Assembly: GCA_036508075.1 (NCBI GenBank)
Contig: DATCIA010000101.1
Span: 1 to 18,877, forward strand
Length of the DNA stretch: 18,877 nt
From: PALSA-660 sp036508075
Lineage (GTDB): Bacteria > Actinomycetota > Coriobacteriia > Anaerosomatales > PALSA-660
Direction: 5' to 3'
Shown here: positions 1-8,637 of the stretch, piece after piece
Position numbering within the stretch: the stretch's first letter is position 1
How the letters are laid out: the number at the start of each line of letters is the position of its first letter
Made by a program: the position numbers and the translations under genes
The notes under the pieces: generated by a model
What the model was told of the DNA's origin: nothing
Databases searched by the model: none
The model's input: only the letters and a program-made list of their open reading frames with translations

Positions 1-553
1 CCTGCAGAACCAGAACATCGGCGCGATCACCGGGAAGATCGTCACGACCGACCTGACGGCGTCGGAACGTGCGTCGATGACCGCCTTCCTTCAGAAGGTG
101 AACGTCCGGGACGTGTGGATCGTGCCTCTGCCCGTCAAGGCGATGACGGTCGGCACCGCGCAATACTACGAGCCGCAACGCGCGGAGGTCGCGGACCTGC
201 TGCTGCAGTGGTGGGGCGTCCGGGTGGACCAGCAAGAATCGCGGCCTCGCGTGATCGTATACAACGGGGTGGGCACGCCCGGCCTCGCGAGTGAAGCGGC
301 CCAGCAGTTGATCCGCGCGGGCTTCCGGGTCGTCGACAGCGGCAACGCCGATCACTTCGGCTACACGACGACCTCCATACTGGTCTATCATGCTCCGACC
401 AAGGCTCAGGCCATCCACGACGCACTCGGCGTCGGAACCATACAGATGCAGTCCGCCCCGCAGGACCTGACGGACATGATCGTGATCATCGGCGCTGACT
501 ATCTACCGCCTGTCAGCACCCCCTCGACCGTACCGACTGAAGGAGCACGGTGA
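1..553 (+). CDS. LCP (LytR-CpsA-Psr) family protein, C-terminal part with LytR_C domain (5' truncated)
   Basis: The reading frame is open from base 2 to the TGA at 551-553, so the gene begins upstream of the window; about 183 residues are seen. The first ~75 residues look like the end of an LCP catalytic core (a sentence of the type 'IVPLPVKAMTVGTAQYYEP' precedes the end of the core). From about base 240 a LytR_C-type domain follows, recognisable by 'RPRVIVYNGVGTPGLA', then 'LIRAGFRVV' and a terminal 'MIVIIGADYLP'. LCP proteins are membrane-anchored enzymes that attach wall polymers to peptidoglycan outside the cell; the membrane anchor and catalytic arginines lie outside this window, so activity cannot be judged. 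The stop overlaps the rsfS start as GTGA. The tail after the LytR_C domain is a short Thr/Pro-rich stretch. Family assignment is by motif recollection, not search. Confidence 0.85.
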   Translation, partial: LQNQNIGAITGKIVTTDLTASERASMTAFLQKVNVRDVWIVPLPVKAMTVGTAQYYEPQRAEVADLLLQWWGVRVDQQESRPRVIVYNGVGTPGLASEAAQQLIRAGFRVVDSGNADHFGYTTTSILVYHAPTKAQAIHDALGVGTIQMQSAPQDLTDMIVIIGADYLPPVSTPSTVPTEGAR

Positions 554-981
554 CTATCACCTCGAAAGCGGATATCGAAGCCCTCGTAAGGATCGCCGCG
601 AACGGAGCGGCCGAGAAGAAGGCGATGGACGTCATCGCCATGTACGTCGCGGAGACGCTCGTCGTCACCGACTACTTCCTGATCGCCACGGGTTCGAACG
701 ATCGTCAGGTCCATGCCATCGCGGACTCGATCGAGGACGCGCTGCGCGAGGCCGGAGTGAAGCCGCGTGGCCGTGAGGGCGAGCGCGAGATGAAGTGGAT
801 CCTGCTCGACTACGGCGACTTCGTCGTCCACGTGTTCCAGCCGGACGAGCGTGGCTTCTACCGCCTCGAGAAGCTGTGGAGCGACGCACCCGTCCTCAAC
901 CTGCCGGCTGAGGTGGCCAACGTCACCGCTCCCGCGGCAGGGACGGACACGGAGGAGACCAGCCGGGACCAGCAGGCGTGA
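550..981 (+). CDS. rsfS: Ribosomal silencing factor RsfS (YbeB/Iojap family)
   Basis: A 143-residue protein that begins at GTG 550 with AAGGAG at 540-545, four bases upstream. The family core is clear: 'VVTDYFLIATGSNDRQVHAI' followed by 'WILLDYGDFVVHVF' and 'FYRLEKLWSDAP', which are hallmarks of RsfS. The known role of the family is to bind ribosomal protein uL14 on the large subunit and block subunit joining, lowering translation when nutrients are scarce; it acts in the cytoplasm. The C-terminal ~25 residues after 'WSDAPVL' are an extra Ala/Thr/Glu-rich tail not expected in the compact family. The start overlaps the LCP stop and the end overlaps the transporter start (both GTGA), so the three genes are probably translationally coupled. 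In many bacteria rsfS follows nadD, yqeK and an LCP gene, which agrees with the left neighbour. Confidence 0.95.
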   Translation: MTITSKADIEALVRIAANGAAEKKAMDVIAMYVAETLVVTDYFLIATGSNDRQVHAIADSIEDALREAGVKPRGREGEREMKWILLDYGDFVVHVFQPDERGFYRLEKLWSDAPVLNLPAEVANVTAPAAGTDTEETSRDQQA

Positions 982-1925
982 GCGACGCCGCTCGCCGTTG
1001 GGCCGTGAGCTTCGCTCTGGTCGCCGTGGCTGCGGTGTGGGGAACCACGTTCGTGATGGTCAAGGAGGCCGTCGCGGACTTCCCCGTCTACTCGTTCCTC
1101 GGCCTGCGCTTCGCCGTGGCCACGGTCGCCTTCGTCGTCCTGTTCCCTTCGACGCTGCGGCGCATCGACCGCGACGTGGTCCGCGTCGGCCTCATCGCGG
1201 GCGTGCTGCTCACCGCCGGATACGTGTTCCAGACGCTGGGTCTGACGCTCACCGATCCCGGCCGCGCCGCGTTCATCACCGGGATGTTCGTGGTGATCAC
1301 CCCGTTCATGCAGGCGGTCATCCTCCGGCGTGTGCCGAAGTGGACCGCATGGGTGGGTGTGGTCTGTGCGGTCGTCGGTCTGTGGCTGCTGTCGGGCGGG
1401 GGAGGCGGCGCCGGATGGAACGCGGGCGACACGCTCGTGCTCCTGTGCGCCGTCGCCTACTCGGGCCACATCATCGTGCTGGGATCGATCGGGCGCGGGC
1501 ACGACATGCGTCCACTGACCTTCGTGCAGCTGGCCACGGTGACCGTCGTGTGCGGTGTCGTGGGGCTTGTCACCGAACATCCGCCCGCGCCGACCAAGCC
1601 CTCGCTGTGGATCGCGCTGCTCGTGACCGGCGTGCTCGCCTCGGCGGTCGCCTTCGCCGTGCAGACGTACGCGCAGAAGCACCTCTCGCCGACCCGGACC
1701 GCACTGATCCTGATCTGCGAGCCGGCCTTCGGCGGCCTGTACGCCTGGTACGCGGTGAAGGAGAAGCTCGGTACCGCGGGGATCGTGGGCGCAGCGCTCA
1801 TCCTCGCGGGGATGGCGGCGAGCGAGGTCCTCGCCACATTCGTCGCCGTACGCGGCGAGCGGAAGGTCCTCGAGGTCGCCATCGAAGGTCCTCCCGCCCA
1901 GATCCTCGAGCCTGAGGAACCGTAG
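978..1925 (+). CDS. EamA-family (DMT superfamily) drug/metabolite transporter
   Basis: A 315-residue membrane protein with about ten hydrophobic helices arranged as two EamA halves (roughly residues 10-140 and 155-285). The first half opens with 'VAVAAVWGTTFVMVKEAV', the typical EamA signature 'WG..F'. The second half has 'LSPTRTALILICEPAFGGLYAW', which matches the 'P..A.....EP' segment of DMT transporters. Substrate cannot be told from sequence; the family exports amino acids, metabolites or drugs across the inner membrane. The start GTG 978 overlaps the rsfS stop TGA (979-981); no good separate Shine-Dalgarno is seen, so reinitiation after rsfS is likely. The charged tail after helix ten ('LEPEEP') should be cytoplasmic. 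The gene ends 18 bases before the -35 box of the tRNA promoter. Confidence 0.9.
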   Translation: MSDAARRWAVSFALVAVAAVWGTTFVMVKEAVADFPVYSFLGLRFAVATVAFVVLFPSTLRRIDRDVVRVGLIAGVLLTAGYVFQTLGLTLTDPGRAAFITGMFVVITPFMQAVILRRVPKWTAWVGVVCAVVGLWLLSGGGGGAGWNAGDTLVLLCAVAYSGHIIVLGSIGRGHDMRPLTFVQLATVTVVCGVVGLVTEHPPAPTKPSLWIALLVTGVLASAVAFAVQTYAQKHLSPTRTALILICEPAFGGLYAWYAVKEKLGTAGIVGAALILAGMAASEVLATFVAVRGERKVLEVAIEGPPAQILEPEEP

Positions 1926-1943
1926 GAAGGTCGGTCCGCGCGG

Positions 1944-1972
1944 TTGACCGTGTCGGGTGCCGTTCGTATACT
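1944..1972 (+). promoter_or_regulatory. Sigma-70-type promoter of tRNA-Ala
   Basis: TTGACC (1944-1949) and TATACT (1967-1972) are separated by 17 bases, the best consensus promoter in the window. A start near 1979 would leave about 28 bases of 5' leader to be trimmed by RNase P before the mature tRNA at 2007. It lies entirely between the transporter stop and the tRNA. Confidence 0.85.
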
Positions 1973-2006
1973 GTCCCTCGCGCCCTCACCTGGGCCGCCC
2001 AGATGT

Positions 2007-2082
2007 GGGGCCATAGCTCAGCTGGGAGAGCGCTTGGCTGGCAGCCAAGAGGTCAGGGGTTCGATCCCCCTTGGCTCCACCA
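2007..2082 (+). tRNA. tRNA-Ala (anticodon GGC), CCA encoded
   Basis: A 76-base cloverleaf is visible. The acceptor stem GGGGCCA pairs with TGGCTCC with one G-T wobble, discriminator A, and CCA is encoded at 2080-2082. The D arm has GCTCAGCTGGGAGAGC. The anticodon stem CTTGG/CCAAG encloses loop CTGGCAG, giving anticodon GGC, which reads alanine codons GCC and GCU. The T arm is CAGGGGTTCGATCCCCCT in form. It is transcribed from the promoter at 1944-1972 and followed by a strong hairpin at 2094-2125. Confidence 0.98.
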
Positions 2083-2093
2083 TAGACGCGTAC

Positions 2094-2125
2094 GCAGGGC
2101 CCATCGTGCAGACGGTGGGCCCTGC
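2094..2125 (+). terminator. Hairpin terminator after tRNA-Ala
   Basis: GCAGGGCCCA (2094-2103) and TGGGCCCTGC (2116-2125) are perfect reverse complements. Four further pairs (one T-G wobble) inside them close a 4-base loop at 2108-2111, so the stem is 14 bp. The following bases are TCGTG with no T run, so it is a GC-rich hairpin of the kind common in high-GC bacteria. It stands 11 bases after the tRNA CCA end. Confidence 0.75.
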
Positions 2126-2313
2126 TCGTGTCCGCCGTTCCCTTCGGTCCTCGTGCCCCGGCGGCGATCCTCCTCCTAGTGGTCGCGAACCACTCATGCG
2201 AGGTGCCCGCGCGGCCGATACATCGGATGTCGAAGTTTGCGCCGCGTGGTGTGCCGTACACGCCCGCGGCCAGAGCACGGATCCGCCCGCCAGCGTCGTC
2301 TCGAGGCTACGTC
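2126..2313 (+). other. Non-coding leader between tRNA terminator and the metalloprotease gene
   Basis: This 188-base stretch holds no convincing gene. A small hairpin AGTGGT (2178-2183) / ACCACT (2189-2194) with a 5-base loop and a short palindrome CCGATACATCGG at 2215-2226 are the only structures seen. An open frame runs through from GTG 2128 in phase with the protease, but its translation is basic and Pro/Arg-rich with no domain, and a signal peptide begins only at 2314. No confident -35/-10 pair was found. Confidence 0.5.
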
Positions 2314-4572
2314 ATGACCGCACGAACTCGTTCCCTGGTCGCGATCTGCAGCGTCGCCCTCGCGTTCGCGCTGATGACCGGTGTGCCGGCGGCGTACGCG
2401 GCCTCCCCGCGCGGAGGGTCGTCTCACCGCGTCTCGGGCACGGTCGTCGCCCTCGGGTCCCGGGTCGTGCCGGGGAGCGGGACGATCGTCACCGATGTGC
2501 GTCTCTCGGACGCTTCGGGCGGGGGCGCGGTGACGGCCACCTTCACGATGTCAGGCGGCGAGGTCGGCGGCATCGGTATGTGGTCGGAGGTCTTCACCGA
2601 TCTGAGCGTGGGTGACTTCCTCACGGTGGGTGTCGCGGACAAGGGCCGCGACAGAGTGGCGGTCACGGCCCCCGTCACCGTCGCGAGGGTGCTCGGCTTC
2701 TCCGCGACCGGACTCGGCTCGGCGGTCGAGAGCGCGCTCAGCGGGTACGGCTGGGACGGCATCCACTGGGACGGCGCACAACTCCCGGTCGGCTACTTCG
2801 TGAACCCCACCGGTCTTCCGGCAGGCGCCGACGCCGCGATCCAGGTCGCCGCCCAGACGTGGGAGGCCGATCCGGGTTCGTCGATGGACTACACGTACAT
2901 GGGGACGACCGGCGACTCCTCGCAGGCTCTGGACGGCTACAACGTCGTCGCCGCAGGAGTGACCGACGATCCGACAGCACTGGCGGATTGCCGCTACTTC
3001 TTCAACACCATGACGAAGCACATCGTCGAGTTCGACATCACCTTCAACGTGAGCACGTACGCCTTCTCGACCGACGGCAGTCCCACGAAGTACGACCTGC
3101 AGACCGTCGGCACACATGAGCTCGGCCACACGCTGTCTCTCGTGGATCTGTACGAGTCGGGGAACTCCGCTCAGGTCATGTACGGCTACTGCTCCAAGGG
3201 AGACACGGGCAAGCGCGTGCTCGCTGCCGGGGACATCGCCGGTATTCGCGCGATCTACCCGGCTGCGGTCGCCACGTCGACGCTCTCAGGAACGGTCACA
3301 AGCTCCGCCGGAGGCGCGCTCGCGGGCGTGTCCGTCGCGGTGGGCGGGGTGGCGTCGGGAACGACGAACGCGAACGGCGCGTACACCATCTCCGGGATCC
3401 CCGCAGGCAGCTACAACGTCGCCTTCACGCGTTCGGGCTACTCCGTCCAGTCGAGAGCGGTCGATCTCACCACCAGCAAGACCGTGTCGCTCGCGCTCAC
3501 GCCTCTGGTGACCACGGTCACTCTCTCAGGAACGGTCACAAGCTGCGCCGGAGGCGCGCTCGCGGGCGCATCCGTCGCCGTGGGCGGGGTGGCGTCGGGA
3601 ACGACGAACGCGAACGGCGTGTACAGCATCTCCGGGATCCCGGCGGGTAGCTACAACGTCACCTTCACGCGCTCGGGCTACTCCGCCCAGTCGAGAGCGG
3701 TCGACCTCACGACCAGCAAGACCGTGTCGCTCGCCCTCACGCCTTTGGTGACCACGGTCACCCTCACGGGAACGGTCACGAGCTCCGACGGGGGAGCACT
3801 CGCGGGCGCGTCCGTGGCGGTGGGCGGGGTCGCGTCGGGCACGACGGACGCGAACGGCGCCTACAGCATCCCGGGGATCGTGTCGGGTAGCTACACCGTC
3901 ACGTACTCGCGCTCGGGCTACGTTCCCCAGTCCCTCGTCGTCGATCTGAGCGTGAGCCGCTCCAGGAGCTTTGCGCTCGCCCCCGTCGACTCGACGCCGC
4001 CGGTCACGACATCCGACGTCCAGAGCTCCTACGTCGGTTCGGCGACCGTGCACCTCAACGCCGCGGACAACGGCGGCTCGGGAGTGGCGCACACCTACTA
4101 CCGGCTCGATGGTGCCGCGCAGGTCGAGGGCACGTCCGTCACGGTCTCCGACGTCGGCACCCATACGCTCGAGTTCTGGTCCGCCGACGTCCGAGGCAAC
4201 GTCGAGACGCCCGTTGCGGCGACGTTCGCGGTGTCCGCATCCCACGTCACTCCTCCGCCGGTCATCGTTCGGATCCCGACGCGGCTGACGATCACGTCGA
4301 ACCGCACGAGCGTGACCCACCGGCACCCGGTGTACTTCTCGGGGACGATCTCGTCGACCCAGCCGCAGAACACCCACGTGGTCGTGTGGGCCAAGCGCCC
4401 GGGTTCGAACCATTGGGACAAGCTCTCCGTCCGCCACACCACCAGCGGCCATCGCTGGTACTACACCTACTCGCCGGCGACCAGGGGCACCTGGTACTTC
4501 CGCGTGCGCTTCGCCGCGACGGCCACGTACGCCGCCTCCGTGTCACCGAGCCGGAGGATCGTCGTCAGATAG
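2314..4572 (+). CDS. Secreted matrixin-like zinc metalloprotease with three beta-sandwich repeats and Ig-like C-terminus
   Basis: The start is placed at ATG 2314 (752 residues) because GAGG lies at 2303-2306 and a classical Sec signal peptide follows at once (basic n-region, hydrophobic core, 'AYA-AS' near residue 29). Residues ~35-135 form a beta-rich domain with 'GGEVGGIGM', which I associate with the N-terminal part of some matrixin-type proteases. Residues ~140-318 resemble a metzincin catalytic domain: 'LPVGYFVN', 'IVEFDITFN', then HELGHTLSLVD at 268-278 and a Met-turn VMYGY at 288-292, ending 'DIAGIRAIYP'. H268 and H272 are zinc ligands and E269 is the general base; the usual third His is replaced by D278. 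C226 and C293 could form a disulfide. Residues ~323-562 are three 80-residue repeats like carboxypeptidase regulatory domains. Residues ~563-650 ('TPPVTTSDVQ...') resemble OmpL47/Ig-like modules, and ~655-752 form a last beta domain. Exported, substrate unknown. Confidence 0.8.
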   Translation: MTARTRSLVAICSVALAFALMTGVPAAYAASPRGGSSHRVSGTVVALGSRVVPGSGTIVTDVRLSDASGGGAVTATFTMSGGEVGGIGMWSEVFTDLSVGDFLTVGVADKGRDRVAVTAPVTVARVLGFSATGLGSAVESALSGYGWDGIHWDGAQLPVGYFVNPTGLPAGADAAIQVAAQTWEADPGSSMDYTYMGTTGDSSQALDGYNVVAAGVTDDPTALADCRYFFNTMTKHIVEFDITFNVSTYAFSTDGSPTKYDLQTVGTHELGHTLSLVDLYESGNSAQVMYGYCSKGDTGKRVLAAGDIAGIRAIYPAAVATSTLSGTVTSSAGGALAGVSVAVGGVASGTTNANGAYTISGIPAGSYNVAFTRSGYSVQSRAVDLTTSKTVSLALTPLVTTVTLSGTVTSCAGGALAGASVAVGGVASGTTNANGVYSISGIPAGSYNVTFTRSGYSAQSRAVDLTTSKTVSLALTPLVTTVTLTGTVTSSDGGALAGASVAVGGVASGTTDANGAYSIPGIVSGSYTVTYSRSGYVPQSLVVDLSVSRSRSFALAPVDSTPPVTTSDVQSSYVGSATVHLNAADNGGSGVAHTYYRLDGAAQVEGTSVTVSDVGTHTLEFWSADVRGNVETPVAATFAVSASHVTPPPVIVRIPTRLTITSNRTSVTHRHPVYFSGTISSTQPQNTHVVVWAKRPGSNHWDKLSVRHTTSGHRWYYTYSPATRGTWYFRVRFAATATYAASVSPSRRIVVR
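3280..3999 (+). repeat. Three tandem 240-bp units inside the metalloprotease gene
   Basis: Units lie at about 3280-3519, 3520-3759 and 3760-3999, with an exact 240-base period, so each encodes 80 residues and the frame is kept. Counting by eye, units 1 and 2 differ at about 17 of 240 positions (roughly 93% identical); unit 3 is clearly more diverged, mostly in its last 80 bases. Each unit encodes 'LSGTVTS' or similar, 'GGALAG.SVAVGGVASGTT', 'GSY' and 'SGY', the layout of a carboxypeptidase regulatory-like beta sandwich. The second unit carries a Ser-to-Cys change (C411). Confidence 0.95.
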
Positions 4573-4616
4573 CCGTCCGACCGGCGACGTGCGCCGCGGC
4601 CCGCGCTCGGTGTATC

Positions 4617-5885
4617 GTGCCTGTGTGCGCTCCGCAGCCGGCTCCGGGAGATACCACGAAGCTCCGCATCGCGATACTCGCGTCGATCCTGTGTGCCGCG
4701 ACCCTGATGACCGTGGCAGCCGTCGCCGCACCCGCCGAGGCCGCCACGCGCAGCGCGACGATCCGCGCCAAGCGAGCTCAGGTCGCCAAGGCCGAGTCGC
4801 AGATGGCCGCCGCCCGGTCCGAACTCACCACGGCCCTGGCCGACTACGAGTCGGCGAGTTCGGAGTTGGACGTCGCCCGATCGAACCTCGACTCCACCAA
4901 CGCGACGATCGAGCAGCTCGAGTTCGAGATCGCCTCGCGACAGGCGCTGCTCGACGAGCGCGTCGCGACGATGTACCGCTCGGGGGGGTACGAGATGCTC
5001 CAGGCGCTGCTCTCCGTCGAGACGCTGGACGATCTGTTCTCCCGCATGGACATGCTGTCCTATATCCAGGACTCCGATTCGCAGCTGCTCGACGGGCTGA
5101 CGACCTCGCGCCGACAGGCCGACTTCCTGCGTCAGCAACAGGCGCAGCGTGAGACGGAGCTGATCGCCCTTCGGCAGCAGGCCGACGCGCGCCTCGCGAT
5201 CGTCAACGCCGCCGTCGCGCGTCAGGCGACGCTGATCCGTTCGCTGGGCACTCAGATCACCCGTTTGGTCAAGGAGCAGGAGGCCGCCGATGCAGCAGCA
5301 GCCGCCGCCGCCGCTGCTGCGGCCCTCGACGACGGGAACCCGACGCCGCCGCTGCCCTATGAGCCCAACACCATCATCTCGGACAAGAACTTCCTGGCCT
5401 CCGGCTCCCTCACGGCTGCGGGGATCCAGACCTTCCTCGAGCGTCAGGGCAGCGACCTGGCCTCGTATACCGCGCGCGATCACTACGGGGTGCGCAAGAC
5501 CGCGGCGCAGATGATCGCTGACGAGGCGATGGAGTGGGGCGTGAGCCCGAAGGTGATCCTTGCGACGCTGCAGAAGGAACAGTCCCTCATCTCACGCCCG
5601 AACGCCTCGCAGACCGCACTCGATTGGGCGATGGGCTGCGGCAAGATGGACTCCCGGACCATCTCGAGCTATCAGGGTTTCGGCAACCAGATCTGGGGTG
5701 GCGCGCGCGCACTGTCGCGCAACCGCGATTCGTGGCACAAGGGCATCTCGCTGAACATCGACGGCGCGGCCGTCTACCCGTCGAACGTCTCCACGCACTC
5801 CCTCTACCGCTATACGCCGCACTTCCACGGCAACACCTCGTTCTGGAAGCTGTACTGGAAGTACTTCGGCAACCCGCTGGGGTAG
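4617..5885 (+). CDS. Secreted coiled-coil protein with C-terminal lysozyme-like domain
   Basis: The frame from GTG 4617 gives 422 residues, but the start is uncertain: GTG 4623 is also possible, and GGGAG (4646-4650) is spaced five bases before an in-frame ACG at 4656, which would give a tidy 409-residue protein beginning at the signal peptide. In all cases a hydrophobic segment follows, with a cleavage site near 'APAEA-AT'. Next comes a long coiled coil (about residues 45-230 from 4617) like the N-terminal part of PcsB/CwlO-type wall proteins, including 'RVATMYRSGG' and 'LDDLFSRMDML'. An 11-alanine run (bases 5292-5324) and a Pro-rich linker lead to a C-terminal domain with 'VSPKVILATLQKEQSLI', 'DWAMGCG' and 'GFGNQIWGGARAL'. 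This resembles lysozyme-like domains; E321 in 'QKEQ' is the likely catalytic acid. A role in peptidoglycan cleavage is inferred. It lies 44 bases after the protease gene. Confidence 0.75.
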   Translation: MPVCAPQPAPGDTTKLRIAILASILCAATLMTVAAVAAPAEAATRSATIRAKRAQVAKAESQMAAARSELTTALADYESASSELDVARSNLDSTNATIEQLEFEIASRQALLDERVATMYRSGGYEMLQALLSVETLDDLFSRMDMLSYIQDSDSQLLDGLTTSRRQADFLRQQQAQRETELIALRQQADARLAIVNAAVARQATLIRSLGTQITRLVKEQEAADAAAAAAAAAAALDDGNPTPPLPYEPNTIISDKNFLASGSLTAAGIQTFLERQGSDLASYTARDHYGVRKTAAQMIADEAMEWGVSPKVILATLQKEQSLISRPNASQTALDWAMGCGKMDSRTISSYQGFGNQIWGGARALSRNRDSWHKGISLNIDGAAVYPSNVSTHSLYRYTPHFHGNTSFWKLYWKYFGNPLG

Positions 5886-5912
5886 GAACGGGGCTGTCGC
5901 GCTCGGATTCGC

Positions 5913-5918
5913 TATGAT
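5913..5918 (+). promoter_or_regulatory. Putative -10 element of leuS
   Basis: TATGAT at 5913-5918 in the context TTCGCTATGAT resembles the -10 boxes in front of hrcA (TCGCTATAAT) and lepA (GGTATGAT). No recognisable -35 is present 16-18 bases upstream. A start near 5925 would give a ~34-base leader with the leuS Shine-Dalgarno at 5947-5952. Confidence 0.5.
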
Positions 5919-5958
5919 GCTCCGCACGAGACCACTGTATCCGCGCGGAGGGCACGCC

Positions 5959-8493
<2,535 letters not shown>

Positions 8494-8637
8494 GTTGGCG
8501 TCCGCGTGAGAGGACGGTAGGGCTCCGGTAAGCCTCGCCGCGCATGCTCGAGAACGCGAGCCCCATCCGGGTTCGCACACAGAGGATCCACGGGACGCCC
8601 CCTGCGTCCGCATCCGCGCAAAGGGGGCGTCCTTCAC
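8494..8637 (+). promoter_or_regulatory. Structured 144-base leader before comEA
   Basis: The gap between leuS and comEA holds several overlapping stems. GGGCTC (8520-8525) can pair with GAGCCC (8558-8563); GCTCG (8546-8550) can instead pair with CGAGC (8557-8561), and the two pairings compete for the same bases. They are followed by the strong hairpin at 8593-8632 immediately before the comEA start. This layout resembles an attenuator or simply a processed terminator region. No known riboswitch consensus, T-box motif or clear promoter was recognised. Confidence 0.35.
8593..8632 (+). terminator. Perfect 10-bp hairpin upstream of comEA (leuS terminator or attenuator)
   Basis: GGACGCCCCC (8593-8602) and GGGGGCGTCC (8623-8632) are perfect reverse complements around a 20-base loop, followed by TTCAC and then the comEA GTG at 8638. 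The T-run is minimal (two Ts), so termination is uncertain. The only purine-rich Shine-Dalgarno-like stretch for comEA, AAAGGGGG at 8620-8627, is partly in the 3' arm of this stem. Confidence 0.5.

Noticed and set aside
851..1915. Plus-strand frame of 354 codons overlapping rsfS and the transporter
   Set aside because: Extremely Arg-rich and out of phase with two recognised proteins.
2128..2313. N-terminal extension of the metalloprotease from GTG 2128
   Set aside because: It would bury the signal peptide behind 62 residues and begins within bases of the tRNA terminator; ATG 2314 has a Shine-Dalgarno and starts the signal peptide.
2126..2313. GEMM-type (c-di-GMP) riboswitch before the secreted protease
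   Set aside because: Such switches often precede secreted proteins, but the expected conserved core strings are absent.
5914..5958. LeuS start at ATG 5914
   Set aside because: It lies inside the putative -10 box; GTG 5959 has a strong GGAGGG and matches the family N-terminus.
8500..8600. Possible tRNA, T-box or known riboswitch in the leuS-comEA gap
   Set aside because: A GGGTTCG-like T-loop string at 8570-8576 has no cloverleaf around it, and no T-box or other riboswitch consensus could be matched.
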